Assembly (NCBI GenBank): GCA_937863625.1
Contig: CALMGO010000503.1
Location: forward strand, 1 to 11,317
DNA length: 11,317 nt
Direction of reading: 5' to 3'
Source: an uncultured bacterium
GTDB taxonomy: Bacteria; Planctomycetota; DG-23; SLPQ01
Numbering within the stretch: the first letter of the stretch is position 1; each line of letters starts with the position of its first letter. The notes under the pieces were generated by a model that saw only the letters and a list, made by a program, of their open reading frames with translations, searched no databases and was not told where the DNA came from. Shown in pieces: positions 5,487-11,317 of this stretch. Both the position numbers and the translations under genes were made by a program.

Positions 5487-6815
5487 CTAAGGAGCCGATT
5501 CTCCCCCGGCGCCTGCCTTGCGCCTCACAAACACCAGACGTGTCACGGTCGGCTCGCTTTCTGTGTCGCCGTCGCGGTCGACTGTAACTCCAGAGTCGAA
5601 TGCCGGTTGGTTTGTCGTCGGCCCCTCGATGACATACCCTTCTACGTGTTTGGCATCGGCGGGGGCCTTAAGAGCAGGGGCAAAGGCCTGCTTGAGGGCC
5701 TCCGTAATCTCACGCGTGCGCTCAGGAACGCACTTAAACTCCACAACCGCCTTGTCGGCGCTCATCTCCACTATCGTCACGCCTGCCGCCGACGCGGCCT
5801 TCGAGACTTCGTCGAGAGTCATCACCGTCGTGCCGACCTTCACGTCTGCGCCGCCGAGAAGACTCATCAGTTTTTCCACCGGCGCGCTCACGTCACCGTC
5901 AAATTCAATTGTAACCGGCGCGACCGCTTCGGTGTTGCTGAACATGAGACTTGCCTCCGGCGCGTTTTGAGCCTGCCGTTTCCTCAGTTTGCTGATGACT
6001 TCGGAATCCACCGCAACTGCGACCGGCCGCGCAGCCTCGGCCGGCTTTTCAGCGCCGTCGCCGATATACCCGAGCGACTTGAGTTTCGCCGTTTCGTTAG
6101 CGCCAAGCGTGGTCACGGTAGCCTTTTCTTCCTCCCTCGCAAGAGCCGGCATGGCAACCGCATCGCCCTTGGCCTGAGCGAGCTCAGCCGTTACCTGCGC
6201 CGGAGCCGCAGCCGACATGGAGCCTCCTCCGCCGGAGGCTGCGTTGCTCGCAACCCGCCCACCTGCTGCGCCTGCCGCGCTGCTATCGTATGCCCGCGTC
6301 TGCTCCGCCGCTGCTGTGATGCCTGCAGGCACTTCCGCGGCGGATTTATTCACTGAGAGTCTATCCGCGAGTACCGGGGCCTCCTCTTTTCTCTCGACGA
6401 CAGCTCCGCCTGTGAAGTCCTTATCAACATCCATGGCGACTCTGTCATACGAGGCGGTGTGCTCTTCTTTCACGGGAGGTATCATCACGTAGCATACTAT
6501 AAGTATCACCGCAGCGGCGAGAACGCCTATCCCCGTAAACCGCCAGGGGCTGATGATGTGTCGCTTCGCCGCGTACCCCTTGCCGTCGAGCAGCATCCGC
6601 CGCTCCAGTTTCGCCGCGGCCAGTTCGCCGAAATCAAGCGGCGCCGTCTTGCGGTCGAGCCCCCCTACGAGCGCTATCGTCGCGCGTAGTTTCGCTTCGC
6701 TCTCCCCGCACGTACGGCATTCGGCCAGATGCGCGGCCACCTCGGCTGACATTAGAGCGTCGAGCCGTTCGTCGATATACTCGCTCAGGAGTTCTTCACA
6801 TTTCTGACATTTCAT
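5487..6815 (-). CDS. large membrane anti-sigma factor with zf-HC2 domain and extended outer region
   Basis: A 442-residue single-pass membrane protein, probably the inhibitor of the ECF sigma factor encoded 11 nt upstream. The cytoplasmic zinc-binding domain starts CQKCEELLSEYIDERL and contains HX3CX2C (H29, C33, C36). The membrane helix is at about 93-113 (FTGIGVLAAAVILIVCYVMI). The outer region is unusually long, over 320 residues. It has an Ala/Gly/Ser-rich, probably disordered linker (about 150-225, with a GGGGS run) and a short LKSLGYIGD motif like one I recall near the C-termini of some TPR and sulfatase proteins. It ends in a predicted folded alpha/beta part containing TIEFDGDVSAPVEKLMSLL and KAVVEFKCVPERTREITEAL. 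Simple anti-sigma factors are often much shorter. The start is ATG at 6815, with GGAGG at 6821-6825 (5 nt spacing). It is last in the minus-strand array. The signal sensed is unknown. Confidence 0.85.
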   Translation of the reverse strand: MKCQKCEELLSEYIDERLDALMSAEVAAHLAECRTCGESEAKLRATIALVGGLDRKTAPLDFGELAAAKLERRMLLDGKGYAAKRHIISPWRFTGIGVLAAAVILIVCYVMIPPVKEEHTASYDRVAMDVDKDFTGGAVVERKEEAPVLADRLSVNKSAAEVPAGITAAAEQTRAYDSSAAGAAGGRVASNAASGGGGSMSAAAPAQVTAELAQAKGDAVAMPALAREEEKATVTTLGANETAKLKSLGYIGDGAEKPAEAARPVAVAVDSEVISKLRKRQAQNAPEASLMFSNTEAVAPVTIEFDGDVSAPVEKLMSLLGGADVKVGTTVMTLDEVSKAASAAGVTIVEMSADKAVVEFKCVPERTREITEALKQAFAPALKAPADAKHVEGYVIEGPTTNQPAFDSGVTVDRDGDTESEPTVTRLVFVRRKAGAGGESAP

Positions 6816-6826
6816 GGTTTCCTCCC

Positions 6827-7396
6827 TTATCCCACGTAAGGCTCCAGCGCCTCCCTCAGGAGTAGCCTTGCCCTGTGCAGGCGGGATTTCACAGTGCCGA
6901 GCGCTATGCCTGCCATCTCGGCGATCTCCTCGTATTCAAAGCCTTCTACGTCCTTCAGCACCACTACCACCCTGTAATCCTCAGGCAGTCCCATAATCGC
7001 CCTCTGCACCGCTTCACCTGTCTCCAGGCGCTCCATCATGATATCCGGAGTCACGGCCTTCGACCCGGCCGTCTCAAGCGGCGTAGCGTCGCTGCCGCCC
7101 ACGGCAAACTCCCTTTTCCCGGCGCGCGCGCGTCTGTGCGCGAGGCATTTATTTACCGCTACCCGGTATAGCCATGTGTAAAACGCCGCGTCTCCGCGAA
7201 ACCCTCCCAGCCCCTCAAAGGCGGCCATAAACGATTCCTGCACCATGTCGCAGGCGTCATCGGCGTTGCCCAGCATCCTGTACGCCAGATTGTAAAGCCT
7301 GTCCTGATAACGCCTTACAAGCGTCGCAAAGGCCTCGACGTCGCCCGCTTTCGAGCGCGTCACCAGTTCCATTTCTTCTACTGACGTTCCCGGCAC
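6827..7396 (-). CDS. ECF (sigma-70 family) RNA polymerase sigma factor, second copy
   Basis: An RpoE-like ECF sigma factor of about 189 residues. With the start used here, region 2 spans about 23-92 (FATLVRRYQDRLYNLAYRML, then DMVQESFMAAF and FRGDAAFYTWLYRVAVNKC). Region 4 spans about 128-184 (LPEDYRVVVVLKDVEGFEYEEIAEMAGIALGTVKSRLHRARLLL). The start is uncertain. The frame is open to a TTG at 7453 with no ribosome-binding site. GTG at 7396 has GGGGA upstream (5 nt spacing), and ATG at 7372 is the only ATG before region 2. I chose 7396 because an ECF-like promoter candidate lies at 7411-7438, within the longer frame. It follows leuD and precedes its anti-sigma factor by 11 nt. Only about 30% of residues look shared with the first ECF factor of the window, so the two are not a recent duplication. 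Confidence 0.9.
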   Translation of the reverse strand: MPGTSVEEMELVTRSKAGDVEAFATLVRRYQDRLYNLAYRMLGNADDACDMVQESFMAAFEGLGGFRGDAAFYTWLYRVAVNKCLAHRRARAGKREFAVGGSDATPLETAGSKAVTPDIMMERLETGEAVQRAIMGLPEDYRVVVVLKDVEGFEYEEIAEMAGIALGTVKSRLHRARLLLREALEPYVG

Positions 7397-7410
7397 TTCT
7401 TTCCCCACTG

Positions 7411-7438
7411 TTAGTAGCGTTGCCGCCCGTAGTGTTCC
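7411..7438 (-). promoter_or_regulatory. ECF-type promoter candidate upstream of the second sigma factor
   Basis: On the minus strand, GGAAC (7438-7434) is followed after 18 bp by ACTAA (7415-7411). This is close to the RpoE-type layout GGAAC...TCTAA with the right spacing and one -10 mismatch. Transcription would begin near 7404. It lies in the gap after leuD, as expected for a sigma factor that activates its own operon. The match is short and could be chance. Confidence 0.35.
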
Positions 7439-7467
7439 AGAGATTTCACGCAAAGCACTGCGAATCG

Positions 7468-7956
7468 CTATTGCGTGACGTTTTTCTTCACGTAACTCAT
7501 CAGCCCGCCCTCGGCAATGATACCTTCAAGTTCGGGCGGAAACGCCGGAAACGTATACTTCCCGCCTTTTGTCACGTTTGTTATCGTCCCTTCGGCAAGG
7601 TCGACCTCGACCATGTCGCCCTCTGCGGTAGCGTCCACTGCTTCCGGCGACTCTATGATGGCAAGCCCCATGTTGATCGAGTTGCGAAAGAATATCCTCG
7701 CGAAGGACTTTGCGATTACGCATGCAATGCCGGCGGTCTTTATCGCTATCGGCGCGTGCTCGCGCGACGACCCGCACCCGAAGTTCTCCCCTGCGACAAT
7801 GATGTCGCCCTTCGACATCTTCTTCGCGAAATCCGGGTCGGCGTCCTCCATCACGTGCGACGCCAGTTCGGCGTTATCGCTCGTGTTGAGGTAACGCGCC
7901 GGTATTATCTCGTCGGTGTTGATGTTGTCTCCGAATTTCCACGCCTTGCCCTTCAT
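7468..7956 (-). CDS. leuD: 3-isopropylmalate dehydratase small subunit
   Basis: A 162-residue small (swivel-domain) subunit of isopropylmalate isomerase. With LeuC it converts 2-isopropylmalate to 3-isopropylmalate in leucine synthesis. It has the compact type seen in archaea, Clostridia and Thermotogae rather than the ~200-residue proteobacterial form. Motifs are KFGDNINTDEIIPARYLNT (7-25), the strongly conserved GENFGCGSSREHAPIAIK (56-73), AKSFARIFFRN (82-92) and GLAIIE (97-102). The specificity loop reads YLNT, which I recall as common in bacterial LeuD; homoaconitase-like YLRT is close, so related hydro-lyase activity cannot be fully excluded. The start is ATG at 7956, with GGAG at 7965-7968. 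It follows the ABC transporter by 14 nt. Its partner leuC is not next to it, which is unusual. Confidence 0.92.
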   Translation of the reverse strand: MKGKAWKFGDNINTDEIIPARYLNTSDNAELASHVMEDADPDFAKKMSKGDIIVAGENFGCGSSREHAPIAIKTAGIACVIAKSFARIFFRNSINMGLAIIESPEAVDATAEGDMVEVDLAEGTITNVTKGGKYTFPAFPPELEGIIAEGGLMSYVKKNVTQ

Positions 7957-7970
7957 CGCATGGTCTCCTT

Positions 7971-9815
7971 TCAGTCTCCTTGGGGTTCCGCAAGCATGAA
8001 CTGCCTTCGGTAGAGGTTCTTGTACATCGGGCAGTCGCGAAGCAGCGTTTCGTTTGTCCCGCTGGCTGCTACCGTGCCCGCGTCGATAACGTATATCCTC
8101 GATGCGCGTTTCACCGTCGAGAGCCTGTGAGCGATGACGATGCTCGTCCGGTCGCGCATGAATTCGTCCAGCGCCTCCTGTATCAGATGCTCGCTTTCGC
8201 TGTCAAGCGACGAGGTCGCCTCATCCAGTATAAGTATCGGCGGGTCCTTGAGTATCGCCCGCGCAAGCGCTATCCTCTGCCTCTGCCCCCCCGACAGCAC
8301 GAGTCCCTTCTCCCCCACCATGCTGTCGTAGCCGCTCGGGAGTTTCTCGATAAAGCCGTGCGCATTGGCCGCCTTCGCCGCAGCCTGTATCTCCTCCTTC
8401 GAAGCGTCCGTCTTCCCGTAGGAGATGTTAGCCGCGATTGTGTCGTTAAAGAGTATCACCTCCTGCGTCACGAGCCCTATCTGGTCGCGAAGGCTCGACA
8501 GCGTCACGTCTCTTATGTCCGTCCCGTCGATGAGCACCGCGCCTCCGGAAGGGTCGTAAAACCTCGGCAATAGCCGCGCCATCGTGCTCTTGCCCGACCC
8601 CGACGGCCCCACAAGCGCTATTATCTCGCCCCTTGCCGCAGTGACGCAAACCCCGTGCAGCACTTCATCGGTCCCGTTGTACGTGAAGGAAACCCGGTCG
8701 AACCTTATCTCCCGTGAGAATGCATCGAGGTTCGCCGCGTCAGGTTTTTCAATGATGTCGGTCTTCTCATCGAGAAACGAAAAAACCCTCGTCGCCGACG
8801 CGACCAGCGCCTGGATTCGCGAGTTGATCGCGCTCAGTTTGCGGATGGGGTCGCTGATGCTCACGAGCGCAGTATAAAACGCGCCGAATTCCAGCATCGT
8901 CATCTCATGCGTCAAAAGCACCGCCCGCCCCGCCATGTACAGCGACAGCCCTACGCCGATAATCCCCATCATCTCGGTAAAAGGGCTCGTGGCCGCGTCC
9001 ACTCGTACGACCTTGAGATCCTGCACGCGCACTTTGTCGTTTTCCTCGTGAAAACGCGCCTGCTCGCGCCGCTCCATGTTGAAGGCCTTGACTATCGATA
9101 TGCCCTCGAACGATTCCTGCAGGATGTTCATCAGTCTGTCGCGGCTGTGAAGTCCTCTTCTCGTCGCGCGTTTGGCCTTCTCCCCCAGCGCCTTTATGCC
9201 GATGGCCAGAAGAGGGAAAAGCGCCGCATTGAAAAGAAGCAGTTTCCAGTTGATAAAAGCCGCCAGCGCGACAAACCCGACCAGCCTTATCGGCTGCAGT
9301 ACCGCCTTGCTGAAAAAATACGCAAGCCCCCTGCCCACCCCCTCGAGGTCGTTGGTAAAACGACTTGCAACGCTCGCCGAGCCGACACGGTTGTAAAAAG
9401 ACATTGGTAAACTCAGCACATGGGCGTACAATTCCGCCGCCAGCCGCCTCGCCACGCCCGTGTGCACCTTGCCCGCCAGATATTCCTGCAGGTAGAGCGC
9501 CGCGCCTTTGACCACGCTGATCGCTATCAAAAGTCCGATTGCCCACGACATCGTCCCGAGGGGGTTGGCAAGCATCGCGTCGACTATCCGCCGCGTTATC
9601 CCCTCCAGCCCCGGCAGATACTTGCCCACCTCGGCCGGCCACTCCATAACCTTGGCCCGCTCAGCTTCTCCGCCCATGAGCGCGTAAAAGACGGGCACCA
9701 GCGTCGGAATGCGCGCAAAATCCAAGAGCGAAGTAATAACCGCCATCGTGACGGATATCGTCGCCTGCCCCTTGTAATACCGCACATACCCGAAGAGACG
9801 CGCAAGTTCCTTCAA
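7971..9815 (-). CDS. MsbA-like ABC exporter (fused permease and ATPase)
   Basis: A 614-residue half-transporter, with an exporter-type six-helix membrane domain (about 1-340) followed by an ATPase domain (370-610). ATPase motifs are all intact: Walker A GPSGSGKST (403-411), Q-loop TQEVILFND (450-458), signature LSGGQ (507-511), Walker B ILILDEATSSLD (527-538, catalytic E532) and H-loop AHRL (H563). It is expected to work as a homodimer in the inner membrane. MsbA flips lipid A-core, and the LPS heptosyltransferase-like gene immediately upstream favours that role; multidrug or other lipid export remains possible, so no symbol is given. A loop between helices 1 and 2 (about 48-85) is longer than I would expect. 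The start is TTG at 9815. It overlaps the previous stop as TTGA and has GGAGG at 9823-9827 (7 nt spacing). leuD follows after 14 nt. Confidence 0.9.
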   Translation of the reverse strand: MKELARLFGYVRYYKGQATISVTMAVITSLLDFARIPTLVPVFYALMGGEAERAKVMEWPAEVGKYLPGLEGITRRIVDAMLANPLGTMSWAIGLLIAISVVKGAALYLQEYLAGKVHTGVARRLAAELYAHVLSLPMSFYNRVGSASVASRFTNDLEGVGRGLAYFFSKAVLQPIRLVGFVALAAFINWKLLLFNAALFPLLAIGIKALGEKAKRATRRGLHSRDRLMNILQESFEGISIVKAFNMERREQARFHEENDKVRVQDLKVVRVDAATSPFTEMMGIIGVGLSLYMAGRAVLLTHEMTMLEFGAFYTALVSISDPIRKLSAINSRIQALVASATRVFSFLDEKTDIIEKPDAANLDAFSREIRFDRVSFTYNGTDEVLHGVCVTAARGEIIALVGPSGSGKSTMARLLPRFYDPSGGAVLIDGTDIRDVTLSSLRDQIGLVTQEVILFNDTIAANISYGKTDASKEEIQAAAKAANAHGFIEKLPSGYDSMVGEKGLVLSGGQRQRIALARAILKDPPILILDEATSSLDSESEHLIQEALDEFMRDRTSIVIAHRLSTVKRASRIYVIDAGTVAASGTNETLLRDCPMYKNLYRRQFMLAEPQGD

Positions 9816-10843
9816 GTCGCTTCCTCCAAAATCAAAGCGGCACGCCCGACGACTTCCTCAGGCGTCACCGACTTCATGCATATCGTCCCCATGCCCGCAC
9901 ACGTCTTGTCCAGGCACGGCGCCTTCGGGCATACGCCCGCGGCGACTATGACGTTGTCGCGCTGAAAATACGGTCCCGTCCTTGCCGGGTCCGTCGCGCC
10001 GAATATCGCCACAAGCGGCGTCCCGAGCGCGTCAGCAATATGCATTATCCCCGTATCGGGCGTTATGACCAAGTCCATATTGCCGACAATGGCCACCAGT
10101 TCGGATAGACTGGTGCGGCCCGTCATATCTAACACGTTATCGCCGCTTTTCGCCGCTATCCTCGCGCCGCTTTCTCTCGTCGATGCCGCCCCCAGAAGAA
10201 AAACCGTCCCTCCAAAACGCTCTACAAAGAGCCTCCCCGCCGCCGCAAAGTGCTCCTCTGGCCAGTCCTTCGACTCCCACCTTGCACCCAGTGACATGGC
10301 GAAATACGGCTTTGCCCGGCCAAGGCCGGCAAGCATCTCCTCCACCGACCGCCGCGCGCTCTCGGCCACGACGAGTTCAAATTTCGCCCCGCCGGCGGGA
10401 AAATCGAGCGCATCGCCCACCGTCAGGTACCTGTCGACGGCATGACGCCCGCGCCCCACGTCGACCACGTCCGTATAGAAAAGCCTTGCCCCCTCTCGCG
10501 AATCACTCAGGCCGATTCTTCTTGGCGACCCCGTCACGCGAGCAAAAAAACCGCTTCTGAAGAGCCCCTGGAGGTCCACTACGCAGTCAAATCTTTCTCG
10601 GCGGAGCCTCTTCGAAAGCTCCCATTGCGCCATGAACGTACCGACTGCGCCGCCTGCCCTTCGTTTGAAGAAGAAAACCGCGTCGAGCATCGGGTTTGCC
10701 TCTACCAAAGGCGCCGCCTGCGTCCCCACCAGCCACGATATCCTCGCTTCCGGATATCTTTCACGCAGCTTCGCCAGCACAGGCAGGCTGTGAACTACAT
10801 CGCCCAGGGAACTCGGCTTAATTATGAGGATATTCTGAAACAC
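9812..10843 (-). CDS. glycosyltransferase family 9, LPS heptosyltransferase I-like
   Basis: A 343-residue GT-B glycosyltransferase that probably adds heptose to the inner core of lipopolysaccharide on the cytoplasmic face of the inner membrane. The N-terminus ILIIKPSSLGDVVHSLPVL (5-23) is the WaaC-type glycine loop with the conserved D15. The C-terminal half has SLGARWESKDWPEEHF (184-199, K192) and the donor-binding PDTGIMHIADALG (262-274), followed by FGATDPARTGP (281-291). A tail with four cysteines (C305, C310, C315, C322) and a final SVTPEEV is common in GT9 proteins. WaaC fits better than WaaF, but GT9 acceptors are hard to tell apart. The start is GTG at 10843, with no clear ribosome-binding site, so it is slightly uncertain. 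It overlaps the ABC exporter gene by 4 nt and is probably the first gene of the minus-strand array. Confidence 0.9.
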   Translation of the reverse strand: MFQNILIIKPSSLGDVVHSLPVLAKLRERYPEARISWLVGTQAAPLVEANPMLDAVFFFKRRAGGAVGTFMAQWELSKRLRRERFDCVVDLQGLFRSGFFARVTGSPRRIGLSDSREGARLFYTDVVDVGRGRHAVDRYLTVGDALDFPAGGAKFELVVAESARRSVEEMLAGLGRAKPYFAMSLGARWESKDWPEEHFAAAGRLFVERFGGTVFLLGAASTRESGARIAAKSGDNVLDMTGRTSLSELVAIVGNMDLVITPDTGIMHIADALGTPLVAIFGATDPARTGPYFQRDNVIVAAGVCPKAPCLDKTCAGMGTICMKSVTPEEVVGRAALILEEAT

Positions 10844-10893
10844 TCGGACACCAGGTGCCAGGCAATGTCCACCGCGCGCAAACGCAGGCCGCT

Positions 10894-10922
10894 ATCGTAT
10901 TTGCGAACACAGGCATAGTCAA
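10894..10922 (-). promoter_or_regulatory. sigma-70 type promoter of the heptosyltransferase array
   Basis: On the minus strand, TTGACT (10922-10917) is followed after exactly 17 bp by TACGAT (10899-10894), matching five and four of six consensus bases. The start site would lie near 10887, about 44 nt before the GTG start of the heptosyltransferase-like gene. This would be the main promoter for the five co-directional genes. Confidence 0.5.
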
Positions 10923-10943
10923 GCAAAACGCTCCCCCCGGCCA

Positions 10944-10971
10944 TTGTGCCGCAGAGCGCGGTTGCTACAAT
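10944..10971 (+). promoter_or_regulatory. extended -10 promoter candidate of the divergent transporter gene
   Basis: TACAAT (10966-10971) is preceded by TGC at 10963-10965, giving an extended -10 element (TGnTACAAT). A weak -35, TTGTGC (10944-10949), lies 16 bp upstream. The start near 10978 leaves a leader of about 24 nt that holds the GGAG site at 10991-10994. Confidence 0.45.
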
Positions 10972-11001
10972 CAGTTGCTCAAAACCTATTGGAGACCCCC
11001 C

Positions 11002-11317
11002 TTGAAAAGGCTCAAGTTCCTCTACCTTGCCGCATTTTCGATGCAGTTGGCCGGCGCTGTCGGCGCAACCGGCCTCCCGCTCATGGCGAAACTCTCTTTT
11101 CACACCTCCTTCTGGGGTCTGGCCTTCGTTGGAATGACCGGCCCGTTGACATATACGATCGTCTGCCTCATCCTCAAGAACAAAAGAGGCCGCGTTAACC
11201 CCGCCGCGCTCACTTTTTCCGGGATATTAGTCTACTTCGTCACGTTTATCGTCACTCTTGCGGCATCCCGGATGCTCCATCTCGTTTTTGCGGCCGTTGG
11301 GGCCGGTTTGGGGGCAG
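11002..11317 (+). CDS. N-terminal part of a multi-spanning membrane transporter, probably MFS (partial)
   Basis: A frame open from TTG at 11002 to the window edge gives 105 residues beginning LKRLKFLYLAAFSMQL. Hydrophobic helices are seen at about 5-30, 36-58, 68-89 and from 92 on. Helices 2 and 3 are joined by the basic loop KNKRGRVNP (59-67), in the position of the MFS loop between helices 2 and 3 (motif A), although the classic G-x-x-x-D is not clear. The TTG start is supported by GGAG at 10991-10994 (7 nt spacing). An in-frame TTG at 10975 is less likely. It is divergent from the LPS genes. The substrate is unknown, and the MFS assignment rests on helix layout only. Confidence 0.6.
   Translation, partial: MKRLKFLYLAAFSMQLAGAVGATGLPLMAKLSFHTSFWGLAFVGMTGPLTYTIVCLILKNKRGRVNPAALTFSGILVYFVTFIVTLAASRMLHLVFAAVGAGLGA

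Noticed and set aside
5469..6356. Long plus-strand open frame (295 codons) opposite the second anti-sigma gene
   Set aside because: Its Arg/His/Cys-rich composition shows no family pattern, and it lies wholly antisense to a gene with a clear zf-HC2 domain, membrane helix and ribosome-binding site. It is a GC-rich shadow frame.
10822..11103. 93-codon minus-strand open frame across the divergent gap
   Set aside because: It overlaps the starts of both the heptosyltransferase and the transporter, contains both promoter candidates, and has no ribosome-binding site or known motif.
1..11317. CRISPR arrays, tRNA/rRNA genes, transposases, integrases, long direct repeats
   Set aside because: None seen by reading; no repeat-spacer pattern, CCA-ended cloverleaf or transposase-like motif was noticed. 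A short degenerate remnant could be missed without a search.

Overview
The window is a GC-rich, gene-dense stretch of chromosome with short intergenic gaps, frequent GTG and TTG starts, and clear Shine-Dalgarno sequences. A GT9 LPS-heptosyltransferase-like gene, an MsbA-like exporter and membrane-anchored anti-sigma factors point to a Gram-negative (diderm) bacterium. Nothing allows a confident phylum call. The unusual gene neighbourhood would fit a poorly sampled lineage, but that is an impression rather than a result. I see no rRNA, tRNA, CRISPR array, insertion sequence, prophage or integration site.

Layout from the left. The last codons of a gene that enters from outside (1-45) overlap by 4 nt the start of a glycosyl-hydrolase-like TIM-barrel protein (42-1097). 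A good sigma-70 promoter (1094-1122) overlaps that gene's stop codon and precedes a leader with a strong hairpin. It drives a three-gene plus-strand unit: ECF sigma factor (1187-1774), zinc-binding membrane anti-sigma factor (1758-2222) and a small exported, probably lipid-anchored, protein of unknown function (2281-2754). That unit converges on polX (minus, 2751-4478), with 4 nt of overlapping stop codons. polX is divergent from nfo (plus, 4587-5459) across 108 bp, so two base-excision-repair enzymes sit back to back.

The right half is a tightly packed minus-strand array read from 10843 down to 5487: heptosyltransferase-like GT9, MsbA-like ABC exporter (4 nt overlap), leuD (14 nt gap), a second ECF sigma factor, and a second, much larger anti-sigma factor (11 nt gap). 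A sigma-70-type promoter lies upstream of the heptosyltransferase. An ECF-like promoter candidate (GGAAC-N18-ACTAA) lies just after leuD and could let the second sigma factor drive its own expression. At the right edge, a divergent gene starting at 11002 encodes the first helices of a multi-spanning transporter, probably MFS, and runs out of the window.

How the genes may work together. Both ECF/anti-sigma pairs are typical transmembrane stress-sensing modules. One is linked to a small exported protein and the other to outer-envelope (LPS) assembly genes. PolX and Nfo both act on abasic and gapped DNA. Most genes belong to known families. The less ordinary points are the uncharacterised third gene of the first sigma module, the large Ala/Gly/Ser-rich extracytoplasmic region of the second anti-sigma factor, the placement of leuD without leuC, and the leader hairpin of the first sigma operon. 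I did not find clear evidence of a wholly new system.
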